Part shown: positions 1-8,412 of the stretch, piece by piece
Position numbering within the stretch: the first letter of the stretch is position 1
How the letters are laid out: each line of letters begins with the position of its first letter
From: Bacteroidales bacterium UBA1410
Lineage (GTDB): Bacteria; Bacteroidota; Bacteroidia; Bacteroidales; Dysgonomonadaceae
Direction: 5' to 3'
NCBI GenBank assembly: GCA_002305015.1
Contig: DBPW01000014.1
Coordinates: 21,041-85,040 of the forward strand
Length of the DNA: 64,000 nucleotides
Translations under genes and position numbers: made by a program
The notes under the pieces: generated by a model
What the model saw: only the letters and a program-made list of their open reading frames with translations
Database searches by the model: none
What the model was told of the DNA's origin: nothing

Positions 1-1046
1 TGCAATTCATCTTTTACCAAATTAAGGGTACATCCCCCAAAACCACCTCCCATTACACGTGAACCTGTTACTCCGCTTTTTTTGGCAATATCGTTAAGAA
101 AATCGAGCTCTTCACAACTAACTTCATATAATTTACTCATTCCTTCGTGAGTTTCATACATCTTTTTGCCAACAGTTTCATAATCGCCTTTTTTCAAGGC
201 ATCCGATACCTCCAGCACACGTTGTGTTTCTTCGATGACATATTTTGCTCGCTTATAATCTTCCTCTGAGATCACATCTTTGACTTCATTGAGCATATTC
301 ATATCGGCATCACGAAGAAATTGCACTTCAGGATGATTCTTACGAATAGCCGCAGCAGCACGTTCGCACGATTCACGGCGTTTATTGTATGCCGACGAAG
401 CCAATTCATGTTTCACTTGCGTATCCAACAATACCAACTTATATCCTTGTGGATCAAACGGGAAATACTCATATTCCATGGTTTTGCAATCCAGCCGTAC
501 CAAATGGCCCTTTTTCCCAAAAAGCGAAATGAATTGATCCATGATGCCACATTTCACTCCTACATAATGATGTTCGGTAGCCTGTCCAATTTTAGCCAAT
601 TCAAATTTATCGATACCCAGATTCAACATGTCGTTCAACGCATAAGCATAGGTGCTTTCCAAAGCAGCCGATGAAGACATTCCGGCCCCAAGGGGAACAT
701 TACCCGAAAAAACGGTATCAAATCCTTGCACTTTCCCGCCTCGTTTAATAATTTCCCGGCAAATACCAAAAATATATTTTGCCCACCCTTCAGTTGGTAT
801 ATCCTCCTCATTCAACCCAAATTCCGAATATTCGGAAAGATCGAGCGCATAAGCTCTAACTTTGTCTGTTCCGTTTAAACGGATGGCTGCTGTAATTCCT
901 TTATCCACCGCACCCGGAAAAACAAAACTGCCGTTATAATCGGTATGTTCTCCGATAAGGTTTATACGGCCGGGGGCCGTATAAACCTCGGGGGTTTCTT
1001 TCCCGAATTTATTCTGAAATAAAATAACGATCTCTTCTTTTGTCAT
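1..1046 (-). CDS. galK: Galactokinase, 3' end cut by the window edge
   Basis: Phosphorylates alpha-D-galactose to galactose-1-phosphate, the entry step of the Leloir pathway, in the cytoplasm. Reading the minus strand from ATG at 1046 gives 348 codons with no stop before the edge, so about the last 30 residues of a normal ~380-residue enzyme are missing. The galactokinase signature GRINLIGEHTDYNG lies at residues 26-39, the GHMP ATP-binding motif PLGAGMSSSAALE near 118-130, and the third motif GGGFGGC near the visible end. It is the last visible gene of a run galM - sugar permease - galK, 86 bp after the permease stop. This order fits uptake, anomer interconversion and phosphorylation of galactose. 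Identification is firm; only the end is unseen. Confidence 0.95.
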   Translation of the reverse strand, partial: MTKEEIVILFQNKFGKETPEVYTAPGRINLIGEHTDYNGSFVFPGAVDKGITAAIRLNGTDKVRAYALDLSEYSEFGLNEEDIPTEGWAKYIFGICREIIKRGGKVQGFDTVFSGNVPLGAGMSSSAALESTYAYALNDMLNLGIDKFELAKIGQATEHHYVGVKCGIMDQFISLFGKKGHLVRLDCKTMEYEYFPFDPQGYKLVLLDTQVKHELASSAYNKRRESCERAAAAIRKNHPEVQFLRDADMNMLNEVKDVISEEDYKRAKYVIEETQRVLEVSDALKKGDYETVGKKMYETHEGMSKLYEVSCEELDFLNDIAKKSGVTGSRVMGGGFGGCTLNLVKDEL

Positions 1047-1132
1047 TTTTCAACTTTCGTATTTATTGTTCGTATTTATTTTACGTATTCATCAGCGGCC
1101 ATATTACCTGATGTTAATCGAGCAGAGAGCTT

Positions 1133-2431
1133 TTAGTCTTCTGTTTGAATAGCCGTATTTACATTTTTCGATCCGATTAATGCATAATATAATAAATAAG
1201 CCAAGCCGATAAAAATTACCCAATAACTCGGAATATAACCAGCTATATCGGCTACTCTTCCCTGAAGAACAGGCAGGATACCTCCACCGCATACTAACGC
1301 CATAAAAATACCCGAGGCAGCAGCAGTATATTTACCCAATCCCTCAACGGCAAGATTAAAAATGCTTCCCCACATAATAGAAGTGCAAAGGCCGACCAAT
1401 ACAATAAACATAGCATTAATAGGCACTTCAGCTAACCCGAAAGAGAGAGCTCCTGTACTCGATCGCAAAAGAACCGGCAATGAAACCACTGAAGTTTGCG
1501 GAGAAAAAATAGCTAAAGCGATCAAAATCAATCCAACAAAGGAAGCAAAGCCCAGCATTTTCCTACTGGATATTTTACTCCCAAAGGAAGCACCCAATAA
1601 CCGGCCGATCAACATAAGAAACCAATAGGTACCTGCAACAAAACCGGCAGTTGTCTTCCCAACAGGAGTATCAGACAACCAAAGTATCAAAAGTCCGGGA
1701 GTACCCACTTCAACTCCGACATAAATAAAAATAGCTACAGCTCCCAATATAAAATGCCGAAATTGTAAGGCACCGGCCATCAATTGCTTGAGAGATTCAG
1801 ATGATTTTTGTGCATGCGGCTCAGGAATATCTACAAACAGAAGAACAAAAAATATAACGGCAAAAACGCCCATTGCAATATACATAACCGGGAAAACATC
1901 GGAGATGCTTGCTTTTGCTGCATCACCAATTAAGACGCCCACAAATGCCGGAGTAAAGGTAGCCATAACCGAGTTAAATGAACCTCCGATTTGGATCAGC
2001 TGATTCCCTTTATTTCCACCACCACCAAGCGTATTCAACATGGGGTTCACCACAATATTCAATAAACACATTGAAAAACCGGCAACAAAAGCGCCAAGAA
2101 GATAAACACCAAAAGCCGATGTTTGAGGAGCATGACCAGAAAGAAATTGAATAAATACACCTACAAAACCAACAGCGATAGCTATTAAAGCTGTCTTTTT
2201 GTATCCTAATTTCTGCAAAAGAATTCCTCCGGGTATCCCCATAACAGCATAAGCAATAAAGTTAGCTGCATTTCCCAACAATCCCTGGAAATTGGAAGCG
2301 CCAAATTGTTCTTTGAGTACCTGCCCCATCGGTGCCGCTAAATTGGTGACAAACGATATCATTCCAAACAGAATGATCATCATGATTATCGGCACAAGAT
2401 TACTTTTTCTCTCATTAGTTGTAGTATTCAT
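1133..2431 (-). CDS. MFS sugar permease, FucP/GluP (glucose/galactose) family
   Basis: A 432-residue polytopic membrane protein with about 12 hydrophobic helices, the usual size for the fucose-permease branch of the major facilitator superfamily (sugar:H+ symport across the inner membrane). The first helix lies at about residues 14-33, and the MFS loop between helices 2 and 3 shows the short basic stretch GYKKTAL. It sits between galM (57 bp upstream) and galK (86 bp downstream) on the same strand. The substrate is therefore most likely galactose and/or glucose. That is inferred from context, since FucP-family sequence alone does not separate fucose, glucose and galactose carriers. The ATG start follows directly on the intergenic gap. 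Confidence 0.88.
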   Translation of the reverse strand: MNTTTNERKSNLVPIIMMIILFGMISFVTNLAAPMGQVLKEQFGASNFQGLLGNAANFIAYAVMGIPGGILLQKLGYKKTALIAIAVGFVGVFIQFLSGHAPQTSAFGVYLLGAFVAGFSMCLLNIVVNPMLNTLGGGGNKGNQLIQIGGSFNSVMATFTPAFVGVLIGDAAKASISDVFPVMYIAMGVFAVIFFVLLFVDIPEPHAQKSSESLKQLMAGALQFRHFILGAVAIFIYVGVEVGTPGLLILWLSDTPVGKTTAGFVAGTYWFLMLIGRLLGASFGSKISSRKMLGFASFVGLILIALAIFSPQTSVVSLPVLLRSSTGALSFGLAEVPINAMFIVLVGLCTSIMWGSIFNLAVEGLGKYTAAASGIFMALVCGGGILPVLQGRVADIAGYIPSYWVIFIGLAYLLYYALIGSKNVNTAIQTED

Positions 2432-2488
2432 ACTTTTTACTTATTATTTAAATTGTTTACTATAAAAAATAAATTCATTTTGCGAGTT

Positions 2489-3568
2489 TTATACTACGAA
2501 TTTGTATGTCGTTCTCGATCTGAAAATTTCCCCGGGACGCAAGACAACAGAGGGGTATTCCGGATGATGAATGCTGTCGGGGTAATGTTGCGTTTCAAAA
2601 CAAACCGCTGAACGTTTGGGATAACGTTGACCGTTTTTCCCTACGAAATTTCCCGTCATCCAATTTCCGGTATATAACTGAATTCCCGGCTGAGAAGTGA
2701 AGATTTCCATTTTTATACCGGTTTTTGGCGATTCGCATACACCGGCAAAAACGTACTCATCTTCATTCTCTTTATTAATTATATAATTATGATCATACCC
2801 ATTTCCGAAAATCAATTGCTGAAAATCATCATCAATTCTCTCACCTATGGCATGAGGCACCGTAAAATCCATAGGCGTTCCAAAAACCGGTTCGGGCTTT
2901 CCGTATGGAATAGCTGTTTCGTCTGTGGGAAGATACTCATCGGCAATTAATTTTAGAATATGATCCCCGATATAGGGATCTCCTGCTCCCGAAAGATTAA
3001 AGTATGAATGATTGGTAAGATTTAAAATCGTCGGTTTATCCGTTTCCGCTTCATAATAAATATCCAATGCATTATCATCCGTTAAAACATACGTTACGGT
3101 CACACTTAAATTTCCCGGATATCCTTCTTCACCATCTATTGACAAATAAAAAAGTTCGATCGCGTTATCGGTAATCTCTTTGACGTCCCACACAACCGCA
3201 TTGAAACCTTTTATACCTCCATGCAAGTGATTGGGACCGTTGTTAATGGCTAACGTATATTCTTTCCCATCGAGTGTAAATTTACCTTTGGCAATCCGAT
3301 TAGCCACTCTACCACAAACCGCTCCAAAATAAGGCTCTTCCGAAGTCAAATAATCATCAATGGTTTGATGACCGGTTACCACATCGGTTAATGTACCGTT
3401 TTTATCGGGTACCATCAACGAAACAATCTTTGCGCCGTAATTTGTTACGGCTACTTCGCATCCATTCTTGTTGGTAAGAATGTATAATCCGGTTTGCTTT
3501 CCGTCTACCTTTTTTTCAAAAGCATCCAAAAGCAAACCGGATTTACTCCTTGTTTTCTCTACATTCAT
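2489..3568 (-). CDS. galM: Aldose 1-epimerase (mutarotase)
   Basis: Interconverts alpha and beta anomers of galactose and glucose, feeding alpha-galactose to galactokinase. The protein is 359 residues when started at ATG 3568 (MNVEKTRSKSG). The frame stays open to 3640, but the extra 24 residues are not typical of the family and are left out. Typical galactose-mutarotase motifs are visible: NHLHGG and the region NLTNHSYFNLSG with the catalytic histidine, GFDHNY-like GNGYDHNYI, and FETQHYPDS near the C-terminus with the catalytic glutamate. It is the first gene of the galM - permease - galK operon. No clear TAnnTTTG promoter is seen in the 330 bp upstream, so how the operon is started and controlled is unresolved. 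Confidence 0.93.
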   Translation of the reverse strand: MNVEKTRSKSGLLLDAFEKKVDGKQTGLYILTNKNGCEVAVTNYGAKIVSLMVPDKNGTLTDVVTGHQTIDDYLTSEEPYFGAVCGRVANRIAKGKFTLDGKEYTLAINNGPNHLHGGIKGFNAVVWDVKEITDNAIELFYLSIDGEEGYPGNLSVTVTYVLTDDNALDIYYEAETDKPTILNLTNHSYFNLSGAGDPYIGDHILKLIADEYLPTDETAIPYGKPEPVFGTPMDFTVPHAIGERIDDDFQQLIFGNGYDHNYIINKENEDEYVFAGVCESPKTGIKMEIFTSQPGIQLYTGNWMTGNFVGKNGQRYPKRSAVCFETQHYPDSIHHPEYPSVVLRPGEIFRSRTTYKFVV

Positions 3569-3898
3569 ATTTTTCCGGTGTATAAATAAAAGATGATGAA
3601 GATTGGATTTTTTTATAAAATTCGTGTAAAAATAACACATACTTTTCTCCCCGCCTAATAAAAAGATGTGTTATAAAACATATTTTCATAAATACGTAAA
3701 AATATCTTTCACACAGTCCCATTCCTCTTTCATTCATCCTTTACATGTTTTGTTTAATTAATTGATAGTTCATTTATTAAAAGTTTTCGCTTAGTGGCCA
3801 CGCCATCCCATATACCCAACCCGTGCGCTTCTTTAATTTGCCCTGAATTGTCAGTCTCTACAAAAAAAATTCATAGTGGGTAAATATTAAAAAACTCG
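3569..3898. other. Intergenic region upstream of the galactose operon
   Basis: About 330 bp between the galM start and the stop of the HlyC-like gene, both on the minus strand. I see no convincing gene, tRNA or strong terminator. On the minus strand one frame is open for 38 codons (3870 down to the stop at 3754-3756) and reads with balanced composition (includes EAHGLGIWDGVATKRK), but it has no ATG and an in-frame stop just before it, so at most it is a decayed gene end. The region must hold the galM promoter and any galactose-responsive operator, but I could not pick one out. Confidence 0.4.
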
Positions 3899-5191
3899 TC
3901 ATCCCTTATCTTTTATTTTTTTGGTTATCAGCACTTTATTTATTTTATTACCATCCACTTCCGTAATTTCGAACTCCGTATCGTTATAGACAAATTTATC
4001 GCCCACTTGAGGTATCTTGTTTATATTGGCCAAAACAAAACCCGCAACGGTTGAATAATCGATCGATTCGAAATCGATAACAAAATCATCAATAAATAAG
4101 GTAAGCAATTCAAGGGGCGCCTCACCATTGACTAAAGCAGAATTTTCGCTTTGCATATAGATGTCGGGTTCTTCGTTTTCATCCTCGTCGGCAATAGGTC
4201 CTACCAACGTTTCCATTATGTCGTGTAAGGTGATAATGCCATCTACACTTCCATATTCATCGACAACAACACCGATAGACTTATGACTACTCCTAAACAT
4301 TTCGAGTACTTTTTGAGCACGCAAGGTTGACGGAAAAATTAAAGGCTCTTGAATCAACTCATGAATGGAAAAATCGATATTCTTGTGCAATGCGTATAAG
4401 AACTCCTTAATGGAAATAATGCCGACAAAATCGTCCAATTTTTTGTTACAAGCCAATACCCGACTATGTTTACAATTTAAAAGATCCTGAACAACTTCAT
4501 CTTTGGATTTTGATATATCTACCCATTCGATATCGGTACGATGGGTCATTAAGTGTTTGGCTCGTTTATCGGAAAAATAAAAAACCTGTTCGTGAATAAT
4601 ATTTTCTTCTTTTTCGATAACCCCTTCTTTTGATGCTGTTTTTAACATAGCCCTGAGTTCCATTTCCGACACAGTATCTTTTTTGGGTTTCAAACCGATA
4701 ACTTTATTAAAAAATCCGGTCGAAGCAGCCAAAAATTCCACAAAAGGATAAAAAATAATGCTTATGACGTAAATGGGTCTCGAAACCATGATGGACACCT
4801 TTTCAGGATTATTCAGAGCGATGGTTTTCGGCACTAATTCCCCAATAACAATAGACACATACGTAATCAAAAACACGACAACTCCAACAGATATGGTTTC
4901 GGCGTAGGGAGCACTCCATGCAAATTTTTGAAAAAAAGGCACAACATCGGCCGCCAGTGTGGTTCCACCATATGCTCCGTTCACAATACCGATAAGCGTG
5001 ATCCCCACTTGTACAGCCGAAAGAAAATTGTCGGGATTTGCTCGGAGTTTGAGCGCCATTTCAGCACCTTTGCTCCCTTTTTTTCTTTCTGCTTCGAGTT
5101 TTGTTTTTTTGCTTGATACTACCGCTATCTCCGACAAAGCAAAAAAACCATTTAAAAAAATGAGAAGCAGAATAATAAATACCTCAACCAT
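3899..5191 (-). CDS. CNNM/CorC (HlyC)-type membrane protein with CBS pair
   Basis: A 430-residue inner-membrane protein of the hemolysin-C/CNNM family. These proteins are linked to divalent cation (Mg2+) homeostasis, while the hemolysin name is historical. Residues 1-185 form the DUF21/CNNM membrane domain, beginning MVEVFIILLLIFLNGFFALS. A CBS-domain pair follows at about 205-330, with VVDEYGSVDGIITLHDI as the typical end of the second CBS. A CorC_HlyC C-terminal domain covers about 345-425. It lies 52 bp downstream of a nucleotidyltransferase on the same strand and may be co-transcribed with it. The transported ion cannot be told from sequence. In some Bacteroidota a paralogue, GldE, serves gliding; nothing here suggests that role. 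Confidence 0.88.
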   Translation of the reverse strand: MVEVFIILLLIFLNGFFALSEIAVVSSKKTKLEAERKKGSKGAEMALKLRANPDNFLSAVQVGITLIGIVNGAYGGTTLAADVVPFFQKFAWSAPYAETISVGVVVFLITYVSIVIGELVPKTIALNNPEKVSIMVSRPIYVISIIFYPFVEFLAASTGFFNKVIGLKPKKDTVSEMELRAMLKTASKEGVIEKEENIIHEQVFYFSDKRAKHLMTHRTDIEWVDISKSKDEVVQDLLNCKHSRVLACNKKLDDFVGIISIKEFLYALHKNIDFSIHELIQEPLIFPSTLRAQKVLEMFRSSHKSIGVVVDEYGSVDGIITLHDIMETLVGPIADEDENEEPDIYMQSENSALVNGEAPLELLTLFIDDFVIDFESIDYSTVAGFVLANINKIPQVGDKFVYNDTEFEITEVDGNKINKVLITKKIKDKG

Positions 5192-5243
5192 TACCTTTTC
5201 AGTTGAATTGGATTATATTTGCGCTCTACACCCTACCTATACT

Positions 5244-6146
5244 CTACCAAAGCGGTGAAGGATAAACTCCTTCATCTACCAGTTTCTGAAGTTTGGCAAC
5301 CACGTCGGGGCGATCTTCGGGATACGTTACTCCAAACCATTTTGAAGGAGTATCCAATACTTTTACAGTTGCCATTTTATTAGTAACCAAATGATTAATA
5401 AGTAAAGGTATAAAGTATTCAGCCGTAATATTTTCGGCATTCTTTTTAAGAAAATCCACAAAATAATCTTCGGAATAAGCAAAATAATCGGGCGTGAATC
5501 CCCACATATTCATAGAAACAGGAGTATTGTCATCAATAGCCACCCAATTATTGTTTTCGTCCTTATATTTAACGACACCGTCGATACGCATCACCTGAGT
5601 ACGTTCTACAATTCCAAGAAGATTATGATTTTCATCCACTTCACAAATGCCGCGGGCTACTGCTCCACTTTCCGAAAGGGTGTTCCCTACTCTGTATCCT
5701 ACCATACAGTACAGGTTTTTGCTGTTGGAAAGTTGAGACAAAAAATTCCCCAAAACCCGATAACTTTCCCTTCCATAGAAATCGTCCGCATTGATAACGG
5801 CAAAGGGTTCATTAATCACCTCTTTTCCCATCATTACGGCATGATTGGTTCCCCATGGTTTTACACGATTTGCCGGCACGGTAAAACCTTCGGGTAATTT
5901 ATCCAATTCTTGAAAAACCAATTCCACAGGGATTTTTTGTTCATATTTTTTTACGATCTTTTCCCTGAAATCATTTTCAAACGATTTACGAATAACAAAA
6001 ACAAGCTTGCCAAATCCTGCGTTTATAGCATCATAAATGGAATAATCCATAATGGTTTCTCCCGAAGGGCCAACCCCATCCAATTGCTTAAGACCTCCGT
6101 AACGACTGCCCATCCCTGCAGCTAATACAAACAATGTTGGTTTCAT
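5244..6146 (-). CDS. Sugar-phosphate nucleotidyltransferase, specificity unknown
   Basis: A 300-residue NTP-transferase-fold enzyme that would activate a sugar-1-phosphate with an NTP in the cytoplasm. The N-terminal nucleotide-binding motif LAAGMGSRYGGLKQ is at residues 8-21, a base-recognition stretch PWGTNHAV at 97-104, and the metal-binding NADDFYG at 119-125. The protein lacks the C-terminal beta-helix of GlmU or GlgC. I cannot assign the sugar. Related Bacteroidota genes are generally annotated only as nucleotidyltransferase, and a role in cell-wall or polysaccharide precursor supply is inference. A TAAATTTG -7 box at 6182-6189 on the minus strand is 35 bp upstream of the ATG. Confidence 0.8.
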   Translation of the reverse strand: MKPTLFVLAAGMGSRYGGLKQLDGVGPSGETIMDYSIYDAINAGFGKLVFVIRKSFENDFREKIVKKYEQKIPVELVFQELDKLPEGFTVPANRVKPWGTNHAVMMGKEVINEPFAVINADDFYGRESYRVLGNFLSQLSNSKNLYCMVGYRVGNTLSESGAVARGICEVDENHNLLGIVERTQVMRIDGVVKYKDENNNWVAIDDNTPVSMNMWGFTPDYFAYSEDYFVDFLKKNAENITAEYFIPLLINHLVTNKMATVKVLDTPSKWFGVTYPEDRPDVVAKLQKLVDEGVYPSPLW

Positions 6147-6181
6147 ATTTCTTTATTTAGATAAAATTTTTACTATATCCG

Positions 6182-6189
6182 CAAATTTA
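6182..6189 (-). promoter_or_regulatory. -7 box before the nucleotidyltransferase
   Basis: TAAATTTG on the minus strand matches the Bacteroidota -7 consensus TAnnTTTG and stands 35 bp before the start codon at 6146. No TTTG is seen at the expected upstream distance, so the call rests on the -7 box and its position. Confidence 0.45.
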
Positions 6190-6250
6190 CTGATATACTT
6201 TTTATATTGCATGGTTTTGGCGTTATTTCTTTTAACTTTTTGTGAAAAAT

Positions 6251-6919
6251 CTAAATTTCGAATGCTTTCCACAAAGGATCATCGGGCACCGGAGCCGTTA
6301 TGTTGATGATCTGTTTAGAAACCGGGTGAACAAAAGATATATTTCTTGCATGCAAAGAAATACTGCCGTCGGGATTAGAACGCTGAGCACCATATTTTAA
6401 ATCGCCTTTGATCGGCAAACCGATTTTTGCCAGCTGACATCGAATCTGATGATGGCGTCCGGTTTCAATTTTTACTTCAAGAAGATAATATTTTTGGGAT
6501 CGTCCAATAAGCTTATAGTGAAGTACTGCTTTTTGAGTGTGCGGCTTTTCCGTATCATATGCAGTAGATTTATTATTTTTTTCGTTCTTAATCAAATAAT
6601 GAACTAACACCCCTTCATTCTGAGGTGGAACATCTTTTACAATAGCCCAATAGGTTTTATCGACCTCTCCCTTTTTAAACATTTCGTTCAGTCGGGTAAG
6701 CGCTTTACTTGTTTTAGCAAATACGACTACTCCGCTAGTAGGTCTGTCGAGCCGATGAACAACTCCGCAAAAAACATTCCCCGGCTTATTATATTTTTCC
6801 TTTAAATAATCTTTTACCATATCCGACAATGGCTTATCGCCTGTCTTATCACCTTGTACAATCTCTTTCGGAGATTTATTTACAATGATGATATGGTTGT
6901 CTTCGTATAATACTTCCAT
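6251..6919 (-). CDS. RluA-family RNA pseudouridine synthase
   Basis: Converts uridine to pseudouridine in rRNA or tRNA. The family signature HRLDRPTSG is at residues 55-63 with the catalytic aspartate in HRLD, and the product is 222 residues from ATG 6919 (MEVLYEDNHIIIVNK). The frame is open to 6946, but the extra SLHLLFFK stretch overlaps a terminator-like hairpin (6938-6963), so the internal ATG is preferred. There is no N-terminal S4 domain, so it is one of the short RluA-like enzymes. Its exact target uridine cannot be deduced. Late motifs such as ETGRHHQIRCQL and the PIKGDLKYG turn are present, so the active site looks complete. Confidence 0.88.
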   Translation of the reverse strand: MEVLYEDNHIIIVNKSPKEIVQGDKTGDKPLSDMVKDYLKEKYNKPGNVFCGVVHRLDRPTSGVVVFAKTSKALTRLNEMFKKGEVDKTYWAIVKDVPPQNEGVLVHYLIKNEKNNKSTAYDTEKPHTQKAVLHYKLIGRSQKYYLLEVKIETGRHHQIRCQLAKIGLPIKGDLKYGAQRSNPDGSISLHARNISFVHPVSKQIINITAPVPDDPLWKAFEI

Positions 6920-6937
6920 CTTAAAAAACAATAAATG

Positions 6938-6963
6938 AAGAGACACAAAAAATCGTGCCTCTT
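6938..6963 (-). terminator. Hairpin between fabG and the RluA gene
   Basis: On the minus strand AAGAGGCAC and GTGTCTCTT form a 9-bp stem (one G-U pair) around an 8-nt U-rich loop, followed by an interrupted U-rich run. It lies 32 nt after the fabG stop, fitting a terminator for the tetR-fabG unit, though the U tract is not clean. Confidence 0.5.
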
Positions 6964-6994
6964 ATGAAAAATCGAAATAGGAAATAATTGCAAA

Positions 6995-7741
6995 TCATGT
7001 ATTCATGCCACCACAAACATTGATCACCTGCCCACTTACATAGGAAGACAGTTCCGAAGCAAGGAAAAGAGCAACATTGGCGACATCATCGGGTGTACCG
7101 CCTCGTCGCAAGGGAATTCGCTCTGCCCATTGTTTGCGTACTTCTTCCGAAAGGGCTCCCGTCATATCGGTGATAATAAATCCCGGAGCGATAGCATTAA
7201 CCCGAATGTTTCGTGAACCGATTTCTTTAGCCATCGATTTGGTCAGGCCTATCAGCCCGGCTTTAGAAGCTGAATAGTTGGACTGACCGGCATTACCCGA
7301 CACACCTACAACGGAACTCATATTGATAATACTACCCGATTTCTGACGCATCATTTGAGGTGTAACGGCATGAATAAAGTTGAATGCCGACTTCAGATTT
7401 ACCTTAATCACGATATCCCATTGTTGTTCTGTCATACGAACCATCAATCCATCGCGCGTAATCCCGGCATTATTCACCAAAATATCTATTCGCCCGAAAT
7501 CCTTGATGATTTCATCCACTACTTTATGCGCCTCCTCAAAATTGGATGCGTCCGACGCATATCCTTTTACTTTCGTACCTAAAGCAGCAATTTCGTTTTC
7601 GGTTGCTTTAGCATTCTCATCGATGATCAAATCCGTAAACGCAATATTTGCTCCTTCAGAAGCATACTTAAGCGCAATAGCCTTACCTATTCCTCGTGCT
7701 GCGCCGGTAATTAAAGCTGTTTTACCTTCTAATAATTTCAT
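6995..7741 (-). CDS. fabG: 3-oxoacyl-[ACP] reductase
   Basis: NADPH-dependent reduction of 3-oxoacyl-ACP in the fatty-acid elongation cycle. It is a classical short-chain dehydrogenase of 248 residues. The cofactor motif TGAARGIG is at 12-19, NNAG at 90-93, the catalytic serine at 143, and the YSASK motif with Tyr156 and Lys160. The C-terminus GQVINVCGGMNT is typical of FabG. It lies 32 bp downstream of a TetR-family gene on the same strand, so the two probably form one transcript. Other short-chain reductases look similar, but overall likeness to FabG is strong. Confidence 0.92.
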   Translation of the reverse strand: MKLLEGKTALITGAARGIGKAIALKYASEGANIAFTDLIIDENAKATENEIAALGTKVKGYASDASNFEEAHKVVDEIIKDFGRIDILVNNAGITRDGLMVRMTEQQWDIVIKVNLKSAFNFIHAVTPQMMRQKSGSIINMSSVVGVSGNAGQSNYSASKAGLIGLTKSMAKEIGSRNIRVNAIAPGFIITDMTGALSEEVRKQWAERIPLRRGGTPDDVANVALFLASELSSYVSGQVINVCGGMNT

Positions 7742-7773
7742 TTTTTATTGGTTTAAATTGAACGCCTTTATTT

Positions 7774-8352
7774 TTACTTATTATATAAGCCCTTAAATAT
7801 CAGATTAATAATCGTATTTCTATCCGATTTATTATTAATATTTAGGCCTAATACCCCCCGAATTACGGGCACTTCGAGCCCTTTTAATGCATAATGGAGA
7901 ATTTGTGCTGTTTTGGGGATATCTGAAATTTCGAAAATTTTTGTTCGGACCCCTTCTTCCAAAATATGTTGTAAATAAGCTATTTCTTTACGGTCAAACT
8001 CCTTTCGCACATACTCCACACGCCAAATATCTCTAAAAAAATCTGCGCGTAAAGTACCATTACGTCTCACCACCTCTTTAATGGCTTCCAAACGGGTGAA
8101 AAAGAAAAGCATGAGTTTATCGTCAGCCTTCAAATTTCTTCTAATCACATCCTCCAATTGAAGATAAATACTTTCAAGTTCCGATTGAATTACCGCATTA
8201 TAAATATCCTGCTTACTCTTAAAATAGGTATATAATGTTCTACGACCCTTATTTGAAGCTTCGGCTATATCGTTCATCGTCGTATTTTCAATCCCCTTTT
8301 GGGCAAAAAGCCGACGTGCCACCTCAATCAATGTTTGCCTTGTTTTCGACAT
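7774..8352 (-). CDS. TetR/AcrR-family transcriptional regulator
   Basis: A 192-residue repressor-type protein started at ATG 8352 (MSKTRQTLIEVARRLFAQKG); an in-frame ATG at 8361 is an equally possible start. The N-terminal helix-turn-helix covers about residues 9-55 with the TetR pattern TTMNDIAEASNKGRRTLYTYF. The C-terminal ligand domain is not diagnostic, so the effector is unknown. It sits upstream of fabG in the same direction, suggesting control of, or co-expression with, fatty-acid synthesis. A -7 box (8391-8398) and an inverted repeat CACAT-N7-ATGTG (8372-8388) over the predicted transcription start make autorepression plausible; that is inference. Confidence 0.85.
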   Translation of the reverse strand: MSKTRQTLIEVARRLFAQKGIENTTMNDIAEASNKGRRTLYTYFKSKQDIYNAVIQSELESIYLQLEDVIRRNLKADDKLMLFFFTRLEAIKEVVRRNGTLRADFFRDIWRVEYVRKEFDRKEIAYLQHILEEGVRTKIFEISDIPKTAQILHYALKGLEVPVIRGVLGLNINNKSDRNTIINLIFKGLYNK

Positions 8353-8371
8353 TGCTATCATTTCAAATGCA

Positions 8372-8398
8372 CACATTCGAAATATGTGAGCAAAAGTA
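8372..8398 (-). promoter_or_regulatory. Promoter and possible operator of the tetR-fabG unit
   Basis: On the minus strand TACTTTTG (8391-8398) matches the TAnnTTTG -7 box. Directly downstream, covering the expected start of transcription, is CACAT-N7-ATGTG (8372-8388), a perfect 5-bp inverted repeat of the kind TetR dimers bind. No -33 TTTG is found at 20 bp. Confidence 0.5.
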
Positions 8399-8412
8399 AG
8401 ATAAAGTTTCAA

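Noticed and set aside
3754..3870. A 38-codon open frame on the minus strand with gene-like composition (contains EAHGLGIWDG)
   Set aside because: No start codon, a stop just upstream, no family recognised, and a frame this long is expected by chance in AT-rich DNA. It could be a decayed gene end but cannot be supported.
5214..5221. TATATTTG -7 box on the plus strand
   Set aside because: It would transcribe antisense through the nucleotidyltransferase gene, has no -33 partner and no gene downstream; a chance match in AT-rich sequence.
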